NCBI GenBank assembly: GCA_003164755.1
Contig: PLUB01000052.1
Coordinates: forward strand, 26,560 to 90,559
DNA from: Methanosarcina sp.
GTDB taxonomy: Archaea; Halobacteriota; Methanosarcinia; Methanosarcinales; Methanosarcinaceae
DNA: 64,000 nt
Reading direction: 5' to 3'
Shown here piece after piece: positions 54,132 through 63,796 of the stretch; position 1 is the first letter of the stretch, and the number at the start of each line of letters is the position of its first letter. A program made the translations under genes and the position numbers. The notes under the pieces were generated by a model, which was not told where the DNA came from, did no database searches, and saw only the letters and a list, made by a program, of their open reading frames with translations.

Positions 54132-55040
54132 AGCTGAAGTAATCATTCTGTTTAAAATGCTTTTTTTACAGCAATAGCATAGTCTTTCTGTCTTTGGACT
54201 TGATAAACAATGTATTGATCGAATTTCTTTCAGGAAATTTTTTGTTATCCTAAATAAATATCTGACAGTATCATAGCTTGGTAATTCATAAAAATAATTA
54301 TTGATAACTGCAAAAAAAATGTAATATTGGGATAATTGCAAAGCCAACTTAATTGCCTTGGTTTGAAAATAAAGATGGAAATGATTCAGGAAGCTACTTT
54401 TATCTATTCAGATCCTGAACAAAAGGGTAGAGTTCTGGAAAATGAAGAAAAAATAAAAAGGTAAAGAGATGGAACATACACAAAAAAGGATGGTAAGTTA
54501 CACTTTGGGTTTAAATTTTATAGCATAATAGACAGGGATTATGAGCTGATCAGAAGATTCAAAATAACGAAGGCATCACTTTATGATTCTCACGTAGACT
54601 CATCAGAAAAAAATGAAGTGATTTACAGAGATAGAGGATGCTTTGGAACAAAATCAAAAGTTATAATTCAACAATGAATACAACAGGAAAAGAACATCAC
54701 AATGTAATGGGTAATGTATTAAGAAATCTGAGGGTCAGCTCAAAAAAAGCTAAAGTGGAACGAGTTTATGTAGTAACTAAAAGATATTCAAAGCAGAGAA
54801 AGTTCTTGTCACTGCTGTTCAAAGAGTGATTCTGAAGATTTTGTATAGCTTTTTGTCATAATATCTATTATTTGACCACATTGGAAATACAAAGAGTATC
54901 TTAAGAGTAGCAGAAGCTGTATTTAAAATCAAGGAATAATAACCTAGAAAAGAAAAAACAGGGTCAAAAACAGAAATTAGCGAGAAATATTTGGACAGGA
55001 ATCCCACAAAGGGAAAAATTAAAGGTAAATAGGAGTCTTC
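54132..55040 (+). pseudogene. IS5-type transposase relic, copy 2
   Basis: It is collinear with the relic at 3408-4320. It begins CTGTTTAAAATGCTTTTTTT. Fragments include DRIEFLSGNFLLS-like and SSKKAKVERVYVVTKRYSKQ near the end, where a 63-codon frame remains (54638-54829). It ends around ATTAAAGGTAAATAGGAGT. It is more decayed than copy 1 and has different stops and indels, so the two copies degenerated independently. Confidence 0.75.
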
Positions 55041-55181
55041 ATTAATTATTTCCAGTCATTGACAGTTATCAATTAATTTTCACAAAGCAGTAAGACTAAT
55101 ATCATAGCAAACCTATATAATTGATTATTGTCTCGAAATTCAAGCATTTTTGATAGAATTTTACTGTAAAGGGGTTTTAAT

Positions 55182-55940
55182 ATGTTCTCACTGAATCAAC
55201 AGAAAGCTATCGAACTTGGACAAACTGGAGAGAAAGCAATAAGACAACAAAATGACTACGATGCGCTTCAAGTTGTTGAATACCTTAGGGAATTCGGGGA
55301 AGAGTTACTCGGGGCAAATTTGGAGACTGACTTAAAGGGAGTCATAATTTCACTCCGGAACATAGGCAACAAAGCTATCCAGAAAAAGATTGAGAATGTT
55401 GCATCCGTTGATGTGGAAGCTCTTAAAACACTTGCTGAACTGACATTAGGGAAAAAATTTTCAATTGCACTCTTGTCTTTTTCAAAAGCTTTACAGGAAG
55501 TAGGAAAAGGAGCGGCACAATTTCAGATGCTCGATACTGCAAAAAGCGCCGTTGACACTCTTGAGGTTATAGGCTCAGGTGCTGTTACAAATAGGATGGA
55601 GGTTGTAACGCTCTGGACGGCTCTGGCACTTGAAGAAATAGATTATATTGCAAGCAGACAGCAGCTTGAAGACTTAAGCAAAGCAGCAAAAGATGCAAGA
55701 GAAAGGATCATAAAATACTCAGAAGCAGAAGGTTTCATTCCAAGAGAACAGATCGAAAAATACCCTCAACTTATTGCCCATAGTGTAAGCGAATTTGCAG
55801 AACTTCAGAATATCCAGCCTGTAGGTTATGCAGGTAGGCCTAATGAGGAATTCACAGAAGAAGAAGAATTCCTTGAGAAGGAGGTAATTGAGAGTGAAGA
55901 AGTAAAATATGAGAATGAGACTTCTGAAAAAGAAAAATAA
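55182..55940 (+). CDS. helical protein of unknown function
   Basis: 252 residues. Nearly all helical, rich in Ala, Glu, Leu and Lys, and hydrophilic; no signal or membrane segment. Two similar halves may exist: VVEYLREFGEELLGANLETD with IISLRNIGNKAIQKK, and ALKTLAELTLGKKFSIALLS with ALQEVGKGAAQFQ and TLEVIGSGAVTNRM. These look like HEAT/ARM-style helical repeats. The last 40 residues are strongly acidic (EEFTEEEEFLEKEVIESEEV). AAGGGG lies upstream of the ATG. It stands alone. I know no function; a scaffold or partner-binding role is inference. Confidence 0.7.
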   Translation: MFSLNQQKAIELGQTGEKAIRQQNDYDALQVVEYLREFGEELLGANLETDLKGVIISLRNIGNKAIQKKIENVASVDVEALKTLAELTLGKKFSIALLSFSKALQEVGKGAAQFQMLDTAKSAVDTLEVIGSGAVTNRMEVVTLWTALALEEIDYIASRQQLEDLSKAAKDARERIIKYSEAEGFIPREQIEKYPQLIAHSVSEFAELQNIQPVGYAGRPNEEFTEEEEFLEKEVIESEEVKYENETSEKEK

Positions 55941-56266
55941 GCCATAAATTGAGAAAAAGTATTGCTTTTAAATCACTAATATGACATTTTAATTTTTATG
56001 TTGAAAGGAAATTTTATATTTAGAAGAGAAGTAATAAGATAACGGTTTTGAAAACCAAAATTAGAACAAACTTCCTTCCCAGATAGCGACAGGGTCAATA
56101 GCCAGAAATGAATAGAGAAGTAAGTACTTTTATTTTTTTGAGCCTGCAATTCGAAGAATTTAATGTTTGTTTAGGTTATTTATCTTTAAATTTTTTTGAT
56201 AGTAGTCATTAGAAACTACATAAAATCAAAAATATTGAAGTGCGATGATATAAATCTTTTTAAATA
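55941..56266. other. convergent intergenic gap
   Basis: AT-rich sequence between the helical protein and truB, whose genes converge here. T-rich runs on both strands could end the two transcripts. No other feature was seen. Confidence 0.35.
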
Positions 56267-57283
56267 TTAAAGTTGAATATTTTTTTCTCTTTTAGCCCAA
56301 CCTTTTGGATAAGTTCCGATTTTCATCATAACTCTGATAGGAGTAGCTGCAAGACCAAACGATGATTTGAAGATCTCCCCTGTGCTCATCTCAGCTTTTG
56401 CCAGAGCTACGAGCTCACCTTTTAGGGTAAATAACGCGACAAGATCATCTTTCATAAGATTTGAATCTAGGCTTGTAATACCAGGAACAGCTAGAGAAGC
56501 TCCCGAACAGATTGCATCTACCGAACTGTCCCTCAAGATTATCTTGGGGAGGTGAGAAACCGCCGATTCCATTGGCCTTATAACCCTCCGGATTTCGGAT
56601 TCATCCCCATATTCCTTCCAGAAAACATATGCATCTTTCAGGTCCTGAAGGGTAACAAGCGTTTTCTCAGTAAAAGGTCCGGCTTTTGTTCTTCTGAGTT
56701 CTTGCATGTGTCCACCGCAGCCTAAAGCAAGCCCTATATCGTGGCAGAGTTTCCTGATATAAGTTCCTGCCTCGCATCCTACGCGAAAGAGCACAGATCT
56801 TCCCTCAATTTCAATTATTTCAATATAATATATCGTTCTTATCCTGAGTACGCGCTTTACAGCGGATTTAATTGGGGGGATCTGGTAAATGGGGCCAGAT
56901 AGCTCCTCACATACTTTTCGAACATGTTTTGGAGGCATTTCTTTGTGAAGTTTTAGAAGACAGACATACTCTTTTCCAGAAAGGCGAAGAGCTGAGACAG
57001 CTTTTGTAGCCTTTCCTAGAAGAGTAGGCAAAAGTCCGGTAACCTTGGGGTCAAGAGAGCCTGCATGACCGGCTTTATTCACATCAAGTATTTCTTTTAC
57101 CCAGGCTGCAACCTCGTGGCTTGTGGGACCTCGTGGCTTATCAATGTTCACCACTCCTTTTTCTATATATTCAAAAATTGGGCGTTTTTCCGGATAACAG
57201 CCGTAACAAGGTTTTGTCCAGGCGCCGGATTTTCTGACTAGGGTTCTTTCAGTTTCTGATGGCAATTTGCTGACTTGTGACAT
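56267..57283 (-). CDS. truB: tRNA/rRNA pseudouridine synthase Cbf5/TruB
   Basis: 338 residues, archaeal Cbf5: the catalytic subunit of H/ACA RNPs and also a tRNA U55 synthase. Catalytic Asp D78 in GHAGSLDPKVTG; KEYVCLLKLH and GTYIRKLCHDIGLALG follow. The C-terminal PUA domain starts at about 255 (PKIILRDSSVDAICSGASLA) and ends before ATPIRVMMKIGTYPKGWAK. The N-terminal 40 residues include CYGCYPEKRP, a small Cys motif of the archaeal form. It is 500 bases downstream of cmk on the same strand. Confidence 0.95.
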   Translation of the reverse strand: MSQVSKLPSETERTLVRKSGAWTKPCYGCYPEKRPIFEYIEKGVVNIDKPRGPTSHEVAAWVKEILDVNKAGHAGSLDPKVTGLLPTLLGKATKAVSALRLSGKEYVCLLKLHKEMPPKHVRKVCEELSGPIYQIPPIKSAVKRVLRIRTIYYIEIIEIEGRSVLFRVGCEAGTYIRKLCHDIGLALGCGGHMQELRRTKAGPFTEKTLVTLQDLKDAYVFWKEYGDESEIRRVIRPMESAVSHLPKIILRDSSVDAICSGASLAVPGITSLDSNLMKDDLVALFTLKGELVALAKAEMSTGEIFKSSFGLAATPIRVMMKIGTYPKGWAKREKNIQL

Positions 57284-57782
57284 TGTTTATCGAAAACTCC
57301 TGAACTGTATATATATATCCAATAAGCCTAATAATAAACTGCTAAGTTGATAATATTTGAAAAAACGCATTTATGGACGTATGAACATCAGAGATGTATT
57401 ATTTTTATCTCTAACATTGTAGTAGGCTTTTATAGTGATTATTTTCCTATACTTAGTATCGATTGAATCGTAATTTTGTTTATCATAAGTCTCTTAAAGA
57501 TTAAACATGACAATTGAAACTGGCATTTCATTTTTGAGTTTGGAAATTTAGGTTATTTATTCAATCTGATACACAATCAAAGGATAGAGCACTACAGAAA
57601 TCTTCATGCCAGCATATGCTTAATGCAGCAAAGATTACTGGATACATCATTGTGATTGCTACCTCAATGTAGACATCGGTTGTGAAAAACTTAAATATCC
57701 AGTACAGCATATCTATATTTCAGGTAGAATAAACTGTAAGGTGTATGAAAATCCAATATTTTGTAAAAATAGGGCTAAGAAA
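57284..57782. other. 500-base gap between cmk and truB
   Basis: cmk and truB are normally close neighbours. The gap is AT-rich, with no intact gene and no repeat I could match. Broken frames near 57600-57700 (MLNAAKITGYIIVIATSM) suggest an inserted and decayed sequence of unknown origin. Confidence 0.35.
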
Positions 57783-58325
57783 TTACTGTGGCCCGACAAG
57801 GGAATCGATAGCAATTCTGAGGATATCCAGAATCTGATATTGGTTCCATTTTTCAGAATCAATAACAATGTCGTAAATAGAGAGATCTCCAATGTCAATA
57901 TTGTAATAGTTTATATAGCGAAGAGTTTCGGATTTTTCCCTTAATACGGTTCTTTTGAAATCTTCATCAAAAGATACTGATTTTTCCCGTTTCTGAATAC
58001 GTTTCACTCGGGTAGGTAATTGAGCCTTTATCCAGATTTTCAGCACATTCGGAACACCTGCAGCCATATGGCCTGCAAGCCGGCTTTCGAGAACTAGCTT
58101 GTCCTGACTTCGGATAATAGCCCTCTGATTTTTATCGATAGCCAGGTCAATTGAGGGATCTTTCTCGGCCAGAGCTCCCAATTCTGCAAGGGTCATTCCT
58201 TTCTCCTTAGCCATTTTCCTGAAAATTTCTCCCGAGGAAATTAATTCAAGCTCATAGTATTCGCTCAGAAGCCTTGAGGTAGTTGTTGTCCCACTCCCTG
58301 GAAGCCCGCTTACGGTTATCTGCAT
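57783..58325 (-). CDS. cmk: cytidylate kinase, archaeal type
   Basis: 180 residues, phosphorylating CMP and dCMP. P-loop GLPGSGTTTTSRLLSEYY at about 7-24, ISSGEIFRKMAKEKG for the nucleotide site, DLAIDKNQRAI, then LVLESRLAGHMA. The length and start MQITVSGLPGSG fit the short archaeal form. The start codon shares a base with the DUF106 stop, so the two are coupled. Confidence 0.94.
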   Translation of the reverse strand: MQITVSGLPGSGTTTTSRLLSEYYELELISSGEIFRKMAKEKGMTLAELGALAEKDPSIDLAIDKNQRAIIRSQDKLVLESRLAGHMAAGVPNVLKIWIKAQLPTRVKRIQKREKSVSFDEDFKRTVLREKSETLRYINYYNIDIGDLSIYDIVIDSEKWNQYQILDILRIAIDSLVGPQ

Positions 58326-58945
58326 CAGACCCCACCAATATTCAGCGCCTTTCTTATCAATTGGCTGACTCCAAGAGAAGAGATAAAGTACCAGTAAATC
58401 CAGTGCTGAAAAGGTCCAAAAGCATTAGAAGTAAGTAGCTGTTTACCCCAGAAGGGAAAAACTATGGTTGCAGATCCGTGACCGCTTATGTAGTAATAAA
58501 TCCACATTAAAAGAGGAATTGAGATGATACTTATATAAGCCATAGGCTTGAATTGTTGTTTGGACATCTTCATCTGGTCTTCCATCATATCCTTTCGTTG
58601 ATCCTCAAGTTTTTTTAGCATGTACGTATTCTGGGAAAGTTGTGCCTCTCTAAATTCTTTCTGGAAAATTTTCATACGTTCCTGTGTGTTCCTCATGAGA
58701 TCCCAGTCGATTGTATACTTTTGGATTAGGGATGCATAAATAGCAGTAATAGCTGCCATTACTAAGAGGACTAGATGAAAATTCTCTTGTCCGACCAGGG
58801 CAAGTACGGGATTCATTAAAACCCCTACAGCTTCCCCAACAGTCTGCCTGAAATTCTGTCCAAGAATCATTATCCCGAACATAAGTGAAAAACCGAAAGC
58901 TAGCAGAAATCGATCTATCTGCTTTTTTAATGTTTCTGAAACCAA
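58325..58945 (-). CDS. DUF106/EMC3-like membrane protein (archaeal YidC-type insertase)
   Basis: 206 residues. One hydrophobic segment near residue 15-30, a second at about 52-70 (ENFHLVLLVMAAITAIYASL), a Lys/Glu-rich cytosolic coiled-coil region (NTQERMKIFQKEFREAQLSQ, KLEDQRKDMMEDQMKMSKQQ), then two more helices including SIPLLMWIYYYISG. This topology is that of the archaeal DUF106 proteins related to YidC/Oxa1/EMC3, which insert membrane proteins at the Sec site. The usual genomic partner is secY-adk upstream; here it heads a minus-strand block with cmk and truB. Confidence 0.88.
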   Translation of the reverse strand: MVSETLKKQIDRFLLAFGFSLMFGIMILGQNFRQTVGEAVGVLMNPVLALVGQENFHLVLLVMAAITAIYASLIQKYTIDWDLMRNTQERMKIFQKEFREAQLSQNTYMLKKLEDQRKDMMEDQMKMSKQQFKPMAYISIISIPLLMWIYYYISGHGSATIVFPFWGKQLLTSNAFGPFQHWIYWYFISSLGVSQLIRKALNIGGV

Positions 58946-60478
58946 GTTGTCCTCACCATTAAATTCAATAATAATTAATTTTTATTCTTCTCAACTACGG
59001 AAGAATCATAGTAGGTAAATATTTGAAATGGATTCATTTTGGAAATGAAGAAATCTTAACAAGGTTAGCTTATTAATAAACCTGCTCAAACTCCATTACC
59101 TGGTTTAGGATTTCACATGGGGCCTTTTACATAGGTTTTTTTTCTGATTAATGGGTTTCATATATATATATGTTCTACTATTGTGAATGGTTAAGTACAT
59201 CACGATCTGGCTCAGCTGCTCAGTAAAATTCTACCCAATTTTAACGAGTTTTGCAGAAAAGTAATTTTTGACATCGATTTTTTTTTCTTTACCAGTATTA
59301 GTCTCAAGTTCGAGTTGTTAGAGGAATCTAAAATCTCTATCTGAAATTGCCCTCAAGCAAATTTTATTATCTTTTTTTGAATATTATAAGGATAGAATAA
59401 TTACTGTGCTACGTTATATCCGAATTTTACCGATTCCATTAATTTATACTATATTTTTATTATATAAAAATTATTGTATTAACAGAATATATTTATAAAA
59501 CAATAAAAATGTCGCTATCAAATAGTATCAAAATATAACAATTATTCATCTATCCTAAATTAGTTTCAAGTTGCTGGTTTGGAGTTATCAAAAAAATGTA
59601 ATTATCAGTCCATGCAAAACAGGTGAAAACGATCAATAGCTAACATTTAAGAAAATGAGCTCTAGTAAAATTACCCACTAAACTTTTGATAGGGTTGCTA
59701 ATGATGTTGTTTTATTCAGGTTGAATAATACTAATATAACTTTGAATCTTATGAAGTAAACAGAAGCATAAAGTCTATTTATGCACAATATAATTTATGG
59801 TTCTGTGAATTCCGGATCTCTATTTGATTTATCACTTGAACTAAAATACTGTGATGTTTTCTTGCATTCAACAGTACGTTTGTTTCCTAGAGTGCTTACT
59901 TCATTTGGGATTTGAAATAGTTTCTCTAATAGTTCCAGAACACTAGTTTAAATTTATCAAATTTAAAGGTACTCCTCTCTAATAATTTTTGAACTCGCCT
60001 GTTTTTTTACTACCTTAGTTTGGCAGTGAAGCTCTCAGTTTAAATGAAGTATCGTCTTTTTGTCAAAAAATTATTCAACAAACTTAATAAATTGCATCAA
60101 AATTCTCCGGATTTGTCACTTCCAAACCACATAGATTAAAAAAGTTTGTAGATATTGGAGTTTAGTTCCATTTCAGTTTTGTTGTGATCTAATTTTTATA
60201 CAGTATTTTATATTCTTTCTCTTAGCCACATAATCTTTCAAATTAGGGATATAGATCAGGTATAATGGAACAGGTTCAGAGAATATTAGTTTGAAATTTA
60301 ATTTTATAATTCCCTGTCAGATCTGGAGTAACCTTGTGATTCCCAAAAAGCTTATTAAAGGCAGAGTTCTATAGCGTGAAACATATTTGCTCAGAAAGTT
60401 CAGAAATTTATATGAACAATTTTCTTACTTATAAATTTAGCTAATTTAAGAAATGAGTTTCTAGGAGAGTTGAGAATT
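58946..60478. other. 1.5 kb gene-free region
   Basis: No intact gene. It holds two weak dispersed repeats: 59226-59275 (AATTCTACCC, then TTTTGCAGAAAAGTAAT) similar to 10235-10285, and 59737-59805 similar to the trpE-trpG spacer. A TATATATATATG tract occurs near 59160. The right end should contain the FKBP gene promoter. Confidence 0.4.
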
Positions 60479-61228
60479 ATGACGATTCAGAAAGGCGATT
60501 TCATAGCATTAAACTATACAGGTAGGTTCGAAGATAACAGAGTTTTCGACACAACTGACGAAGAGCTTGCAAAAAAAGAAGATATCTTTGACCCCCGCGG
60601 CCTTTATGGTGGAGATATCATTGTTGTCGGTGCAGGGCATACTATCGTGGGCCTCGATGAAAATTTCGAAGGAAAAGCAGTCGGTTACACGGGAAAAATT
60701 GTAATTTCCCCGGAAAAGGCTTTTGGGCCTAGTGACCCTAAACTCATCGAAACAATTTCTATTACGAAGCTTCAGGATCGAAAAGTCCATCCAGGTATGA
60801 CTGTTAAGGTTGATGACAGGGAAGGTGTTGTCAACCGAGTTATAGGTCGTAGAGTCACTGTGGATTTTAACAGTCCTCTTGCAGGCAAGACAGTTATCTA
60901 TGAATACACCATTGAAAGAGTTATTGAGACTGAAACTGAAAGAATAAAGGGTATGTTAGCTCTTTACACGGGAATGAGGGATATCGAAATCTCCATTGAT
61001 GATGGGATTGCAAAGATCTATACACCCACAGGCCTGACCTTCAACCAACGTTGGCTCATGGCAAAGAATAGGGTTGCATTCGAACTCTTCAAGTACGTTG
61101 GTTTCAAAGAGATTCAATTAATTGAAAAACTCACACCTGAATCTGCAGCCCCACCATCATCCCCCCAGACCAAAGATGAGATTGAATCAAGAGCTGAATT
61201 CGAAGAACCCTCAGAACCAGAAGTCTGA
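60479..61228 (+). CDS. FKBP-type peptidyl-prolyl cis-trans isomerase (SlyD-like)
   Basis: 249 residues from the ATG at 60479, placed 11 bases after AGGAGAG; a TTG three codons earlier is too close to that site. The N-terminal FKBP fold has KGDFIALNYTGRFEDNRVFD and VGAGHTIVGLDENFEGKAVG. An inserted chaperone flap follows (SPEKAFGPSDPKLIETISIT), as in archaeal long FKBPs. The C-terminal 100 residues form an extra domain; the tail is Pro/Glu-rich. It acts in cytosolic protein folding. Confidence 0.92.
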   Translation: MTIQKGDFIALNYTGRFEDNRVFDTTDEELAKKEDIFDPRGLYGGDIIVVGAGHTIVGLDENFEGKAVGYTGKIVISPEKAFGPSDPKLIETISITKLQDRKVHPGMTVKVDDREGVVNRVIGRRVTVDFNSPLAGKTVIYEYTIERVIETETERIKGMLALYTGMRDIEISIDDGIAKIYTPTGLTFNQRWLMAKNRVAFELFKYVGFKEIQLIEKLTPESAAPPSSPQTKDEIESRAEFEEPSEPEV

Positions 61229-61380
61229 TTTCATCTTGTGACTGAACCAAAAAAGTGAAGAGATTCTTCTCTTCGTAAATTATATATATAATCATCGGTG
61301 TCTCTGTATATCTTCCTGGGTATAAGGGTTATCTACATAATTTTCTTTCGGTAAGCTACAAGAACAAATACTTTCAACTT

Positions 61381-61466
61381 GCTGAGGTGGCCCAGCGGAC
61401 TAAGGCGCCGGTCTTGAAAACCGGTAGTGCTCACGCGCTACGGGAGTTCGAATCTCCCCCTCAGCG
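61381..61466 (+). tRNA. tRNA-Ser (UGA)
   Basis: A complete class II cloverleaf of 86 bases. The acceptor stem is GCTGAGG with CCTCAGC, discriminator G. The D arm contains CCCAGCGGACTAAGG. The anticodon arm is CCGGT-CTTGAAA-ACCGG with anticodon TGA. The long variable arm is TAGTG-CTCA-CGCTA-like, and the T arm has GGGAGTTCGAATCTCCC. CCA is not encoded. An ATTATATATATAAT tract about 100 bases upstream is the probable promoter. Confidence 0.96.
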
Positions 61467-61660
61467 TATTTTTAAAGAGATTCCGATTCCCCTCCAATTT
61501 TTTTCTTTGTGAGAACTCTGTCTCAATTTTTTTACTAATTCCTGTATTTGACCCAATTTTTTCTGGTTCATTATTCTTTGATTTTAAAGACAGCTTCCAC
61601 TCTCCTTAAATGCGCCTTTTATTTTCAATGTCATCAAATGATGAAGATTATAACAAAAAG
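61467..61660. other. downstream region of tRNA-Ser
   Basis: Begins with TATTTTTAAAGAG and T-rich runs such as CAATTTTTTTCTTTG, suitable for ending the tRNA transcript. Contains a small chance frame of 60 codons. Nothing else recognised. Confidence 0.35.
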
Positions 61661-62419
61661 CTATATACAACATCTTCAGATCTAATTAACTTCATTTGAT
61701 CCAAAGCGTTTGCTGATGAACAGCCATACTTTTCTCTAAAAAGGCAATACCTACTGACGTCTCCAACCTTTTATAGCTTTAAAATCGATTTCTTAGATCT
61801 CGTCCATTTTTTTTAACTCGTGTAAATTTTGATTCTTTAACTTAACTGGAAAAAACCCATCCTCACTATAATATATTCCAAATTCGGGGAGGAGTAGTTG
61901 TTTCCCTCTTATTCCATTTTTCTCAAGGATCCTAACCACAGGTTTCTCGAAATAAAAAAGATATTAACATCTATATCGCAATCAAAATTAAGGTTTACTT
62001 TTAAGTTTGGTCAATAATTCTGAATTTTCTCCATAGAATTCGTCCATTGTGACATAAGATACAGGAATACCTTCTTCTTTTACATTTTCGATCACCTAAT
62101 GACCAATTTAATAATTATTCGGAGCCTTATCATCCCCGAAGAACCTCAGCCGTAAAACAGCGTATATTATCATGATCCATTTTTAGGAAATATAGGCGCT
62201 CATCAATCAACGTTCTCCTCTCTTTTGTAAAATACGACGAAAGAAACAAACCTTACAATTATTCTTTTTTCCCAGGTTCTGCAATACTATGGAGAAGATC
62301 CTATTGGACTGTTTTCCTGATTTTTTTATGTTGGATTTGTCGAGTGTAAAGAGTACCATTTTTGCTATAGTTTTAATGGTTTTTATTCGAACATATTTGA
62401 GGAAATCCACTGAAGGCAA
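61661..62419 (-). pseudogene. IS701-type (DDE) transposase relic
   Basis: On the minus strand in shifting frames: FTLDKSNIKKSGKQSNRIFS, then QNLGKKNNCKVCFF, then LIDERLYFLKMDHDNIRC, then VIENVKEEGIPVSYVTMDEF with YGENSELL, and ILEKNGIRGKQLLLPEFGIY. This is the order of IS701-family transposases: (V)IDDTxxxKKGKxSVGV..., G..xNCQ.., ...(F)(I)DxxLYLP..W, ...GIPFxxVxxDxxYG. Many stops and frameshifts. Both upstream and downstream ends are eroded. Confidence 0.75.
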
Positions 62420-63070
62420 AGAGGTATTGATGATAAAATAGTTTAATAATTTGTTGTTAGATTATTTACAACAATAAATTGCCATTTTTCTCATCTATTT
62501 CCTACATGAAAAGATAACCCTGGCATTAAGGTTATCAATATATTATGAAGCAGCAGAACAAATTTATGTTTGAAAATAAAATTCAAAATTAGTTACAGAA
62601 ATTTATTTTTCAGCAGATAAATTGTTTGATTCGATAACATCTCGTTTTTTTTGCTTCATAAATATACTGATGTGAATATATCAAATGGCGGATATTAAGG
62701 AAATATAACAAATTCAAGGTGACAATGGATGAGACTTTTCAATGTCTTATGAGATCGCAAAAATTCATCCTAATTTCCCGCATTCTACAGCTACAATACA
62801 TAACAAAAACCAGAAAATATTACATAATTTATAAAAACGACTTCTATTTTTGATCCTGTTTTCATTTAAGGCGTATCAGACCTATTTTAATCAACAAGAA
62901 TACTTGAATTTTCATATGTTCTTTATTGTCGCAGGAATAATGATTCTTTTAGCAGTATCATGTTCGATAAACACATCTAAATGTTATCATCATATTTATA
63001 TCCTTATCCAACCTATAATAATATTTTACTACTCTAGAGGTGACTATACCAAAGTAGGCTTTTGTTTTAT
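62420..63070. other. non-coding gap with one short hydrophobic frame
   Basis: A 74-codon plus-strand frame from a TTG at 62850 encodes a hydrophobic stretch (FIVAGIMILLAVSCS, then ILIQPIIIFYY). Its composition fits a membrane-protein fragment, but there is no ribosome site and no family match. The rest is AT-rich with nothing recognised. Confidence 0.35.
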
Positions 63071-63796
63071 CTAGCTTCTTAGCTCATAATTTTCAAGACA
63101 TGCTCTTTCTTCCATAGTTAAAAAACGATAGTTTTCAGCCTTGAAGGAATGTATTAGTGTTTTAAGGTTTTGGAGAGCTTCTTTTCCAGTATTAAATTTG
63201 CAATCAAGGCGTATGGGTAGTTTAGACATGTCCACAAATTCCCATGGGTGGACAAAGATTAAAGGAGCTTTTACGTGCTTGAGCAGCGGGAGAAATAAGG
63301 ATGGGGGAAGCCTTAAAAAAGAAGAAGTAATTGTAGCAGGAATCCTGATTATTTTAGCTTCCACTCTACTTCTGGGAAACGGTGGTTTGTAGGCTGCAAG
63401 TGAGGAATCATACCGAAAACCTTCCTCTTCCAGAAGCGTAAGGTATTTTTCCGGGAATTGAAGGTTCGGAGCCCTAAAGGATATCAGCTTTTTTTCAAAA
63501 CGTCTTAGGACTTTTACAGCCTGATTAAGGGCAATTCTTGCTTCTTCTTTATCCATTCGGTCAAAACGTGCATGGGTGTATCCGTGACAACCCAGCTCAT
63601 GTCCTTCTTCCAGAATTCTGTATATAAGGTCCGGAAACTGCTCTGCCATCATTCCAGTTACGAAAAAAGTTGCTTTTATCCTTTCCTTTTTGAATAGATC
63701 CAATAATTTAGGCAATCCTTCTTCTATACCTCTTGTACTTATAAGCATAGGTGGACAATCTTCTTCCACATCAATTGTTATTGTAATTTTTTTCAT
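63071..63796 (-). CDS. polysaccharide deacetylase (NodB-type)
   Basis: 241 residues from the ATG at 63794-63796 (MKKITITIDVEEDCPPMLIS); a longer frame continues upstream inside the next gene. The NodB signature is clear: the catalytic Asp of TIDVEED (about 9-12), KATFFVTGMMAEQFP, and HGYTHARFDRM with metal His at about 71 and 75; SFRAPNLQFP and IFVHPWEFVD follow. It probably removes N-acetyl or related groups from a cell-surface or lipid-linked glycan. The start lies within the end of a glycosyltransferase gene (26-base overlap), so both act in one glycan pathway. Confidence 0.9.
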   Translation of the reverse strand: MKKITITIDVEEDCPPMLISTRGIEEGLPKLLDLFKKERIKATFFVTGMMAEQFPDLIYRILEEGHELGCHGYTHARFDRMDKEEARIALNQAVKVLRRFEKKLISFRAPNLQFPEKYLTLLEEEGFRYDSSLAAYKPPFPRSRVEAKIIRIPATITSSFLRLPPSLFLPLLKHVKAPLIFVHPWEFVDMSKLPIRLDCKFNTGKEALQNLKTLIHSFKAENYRFLTMEERACLENYELRS

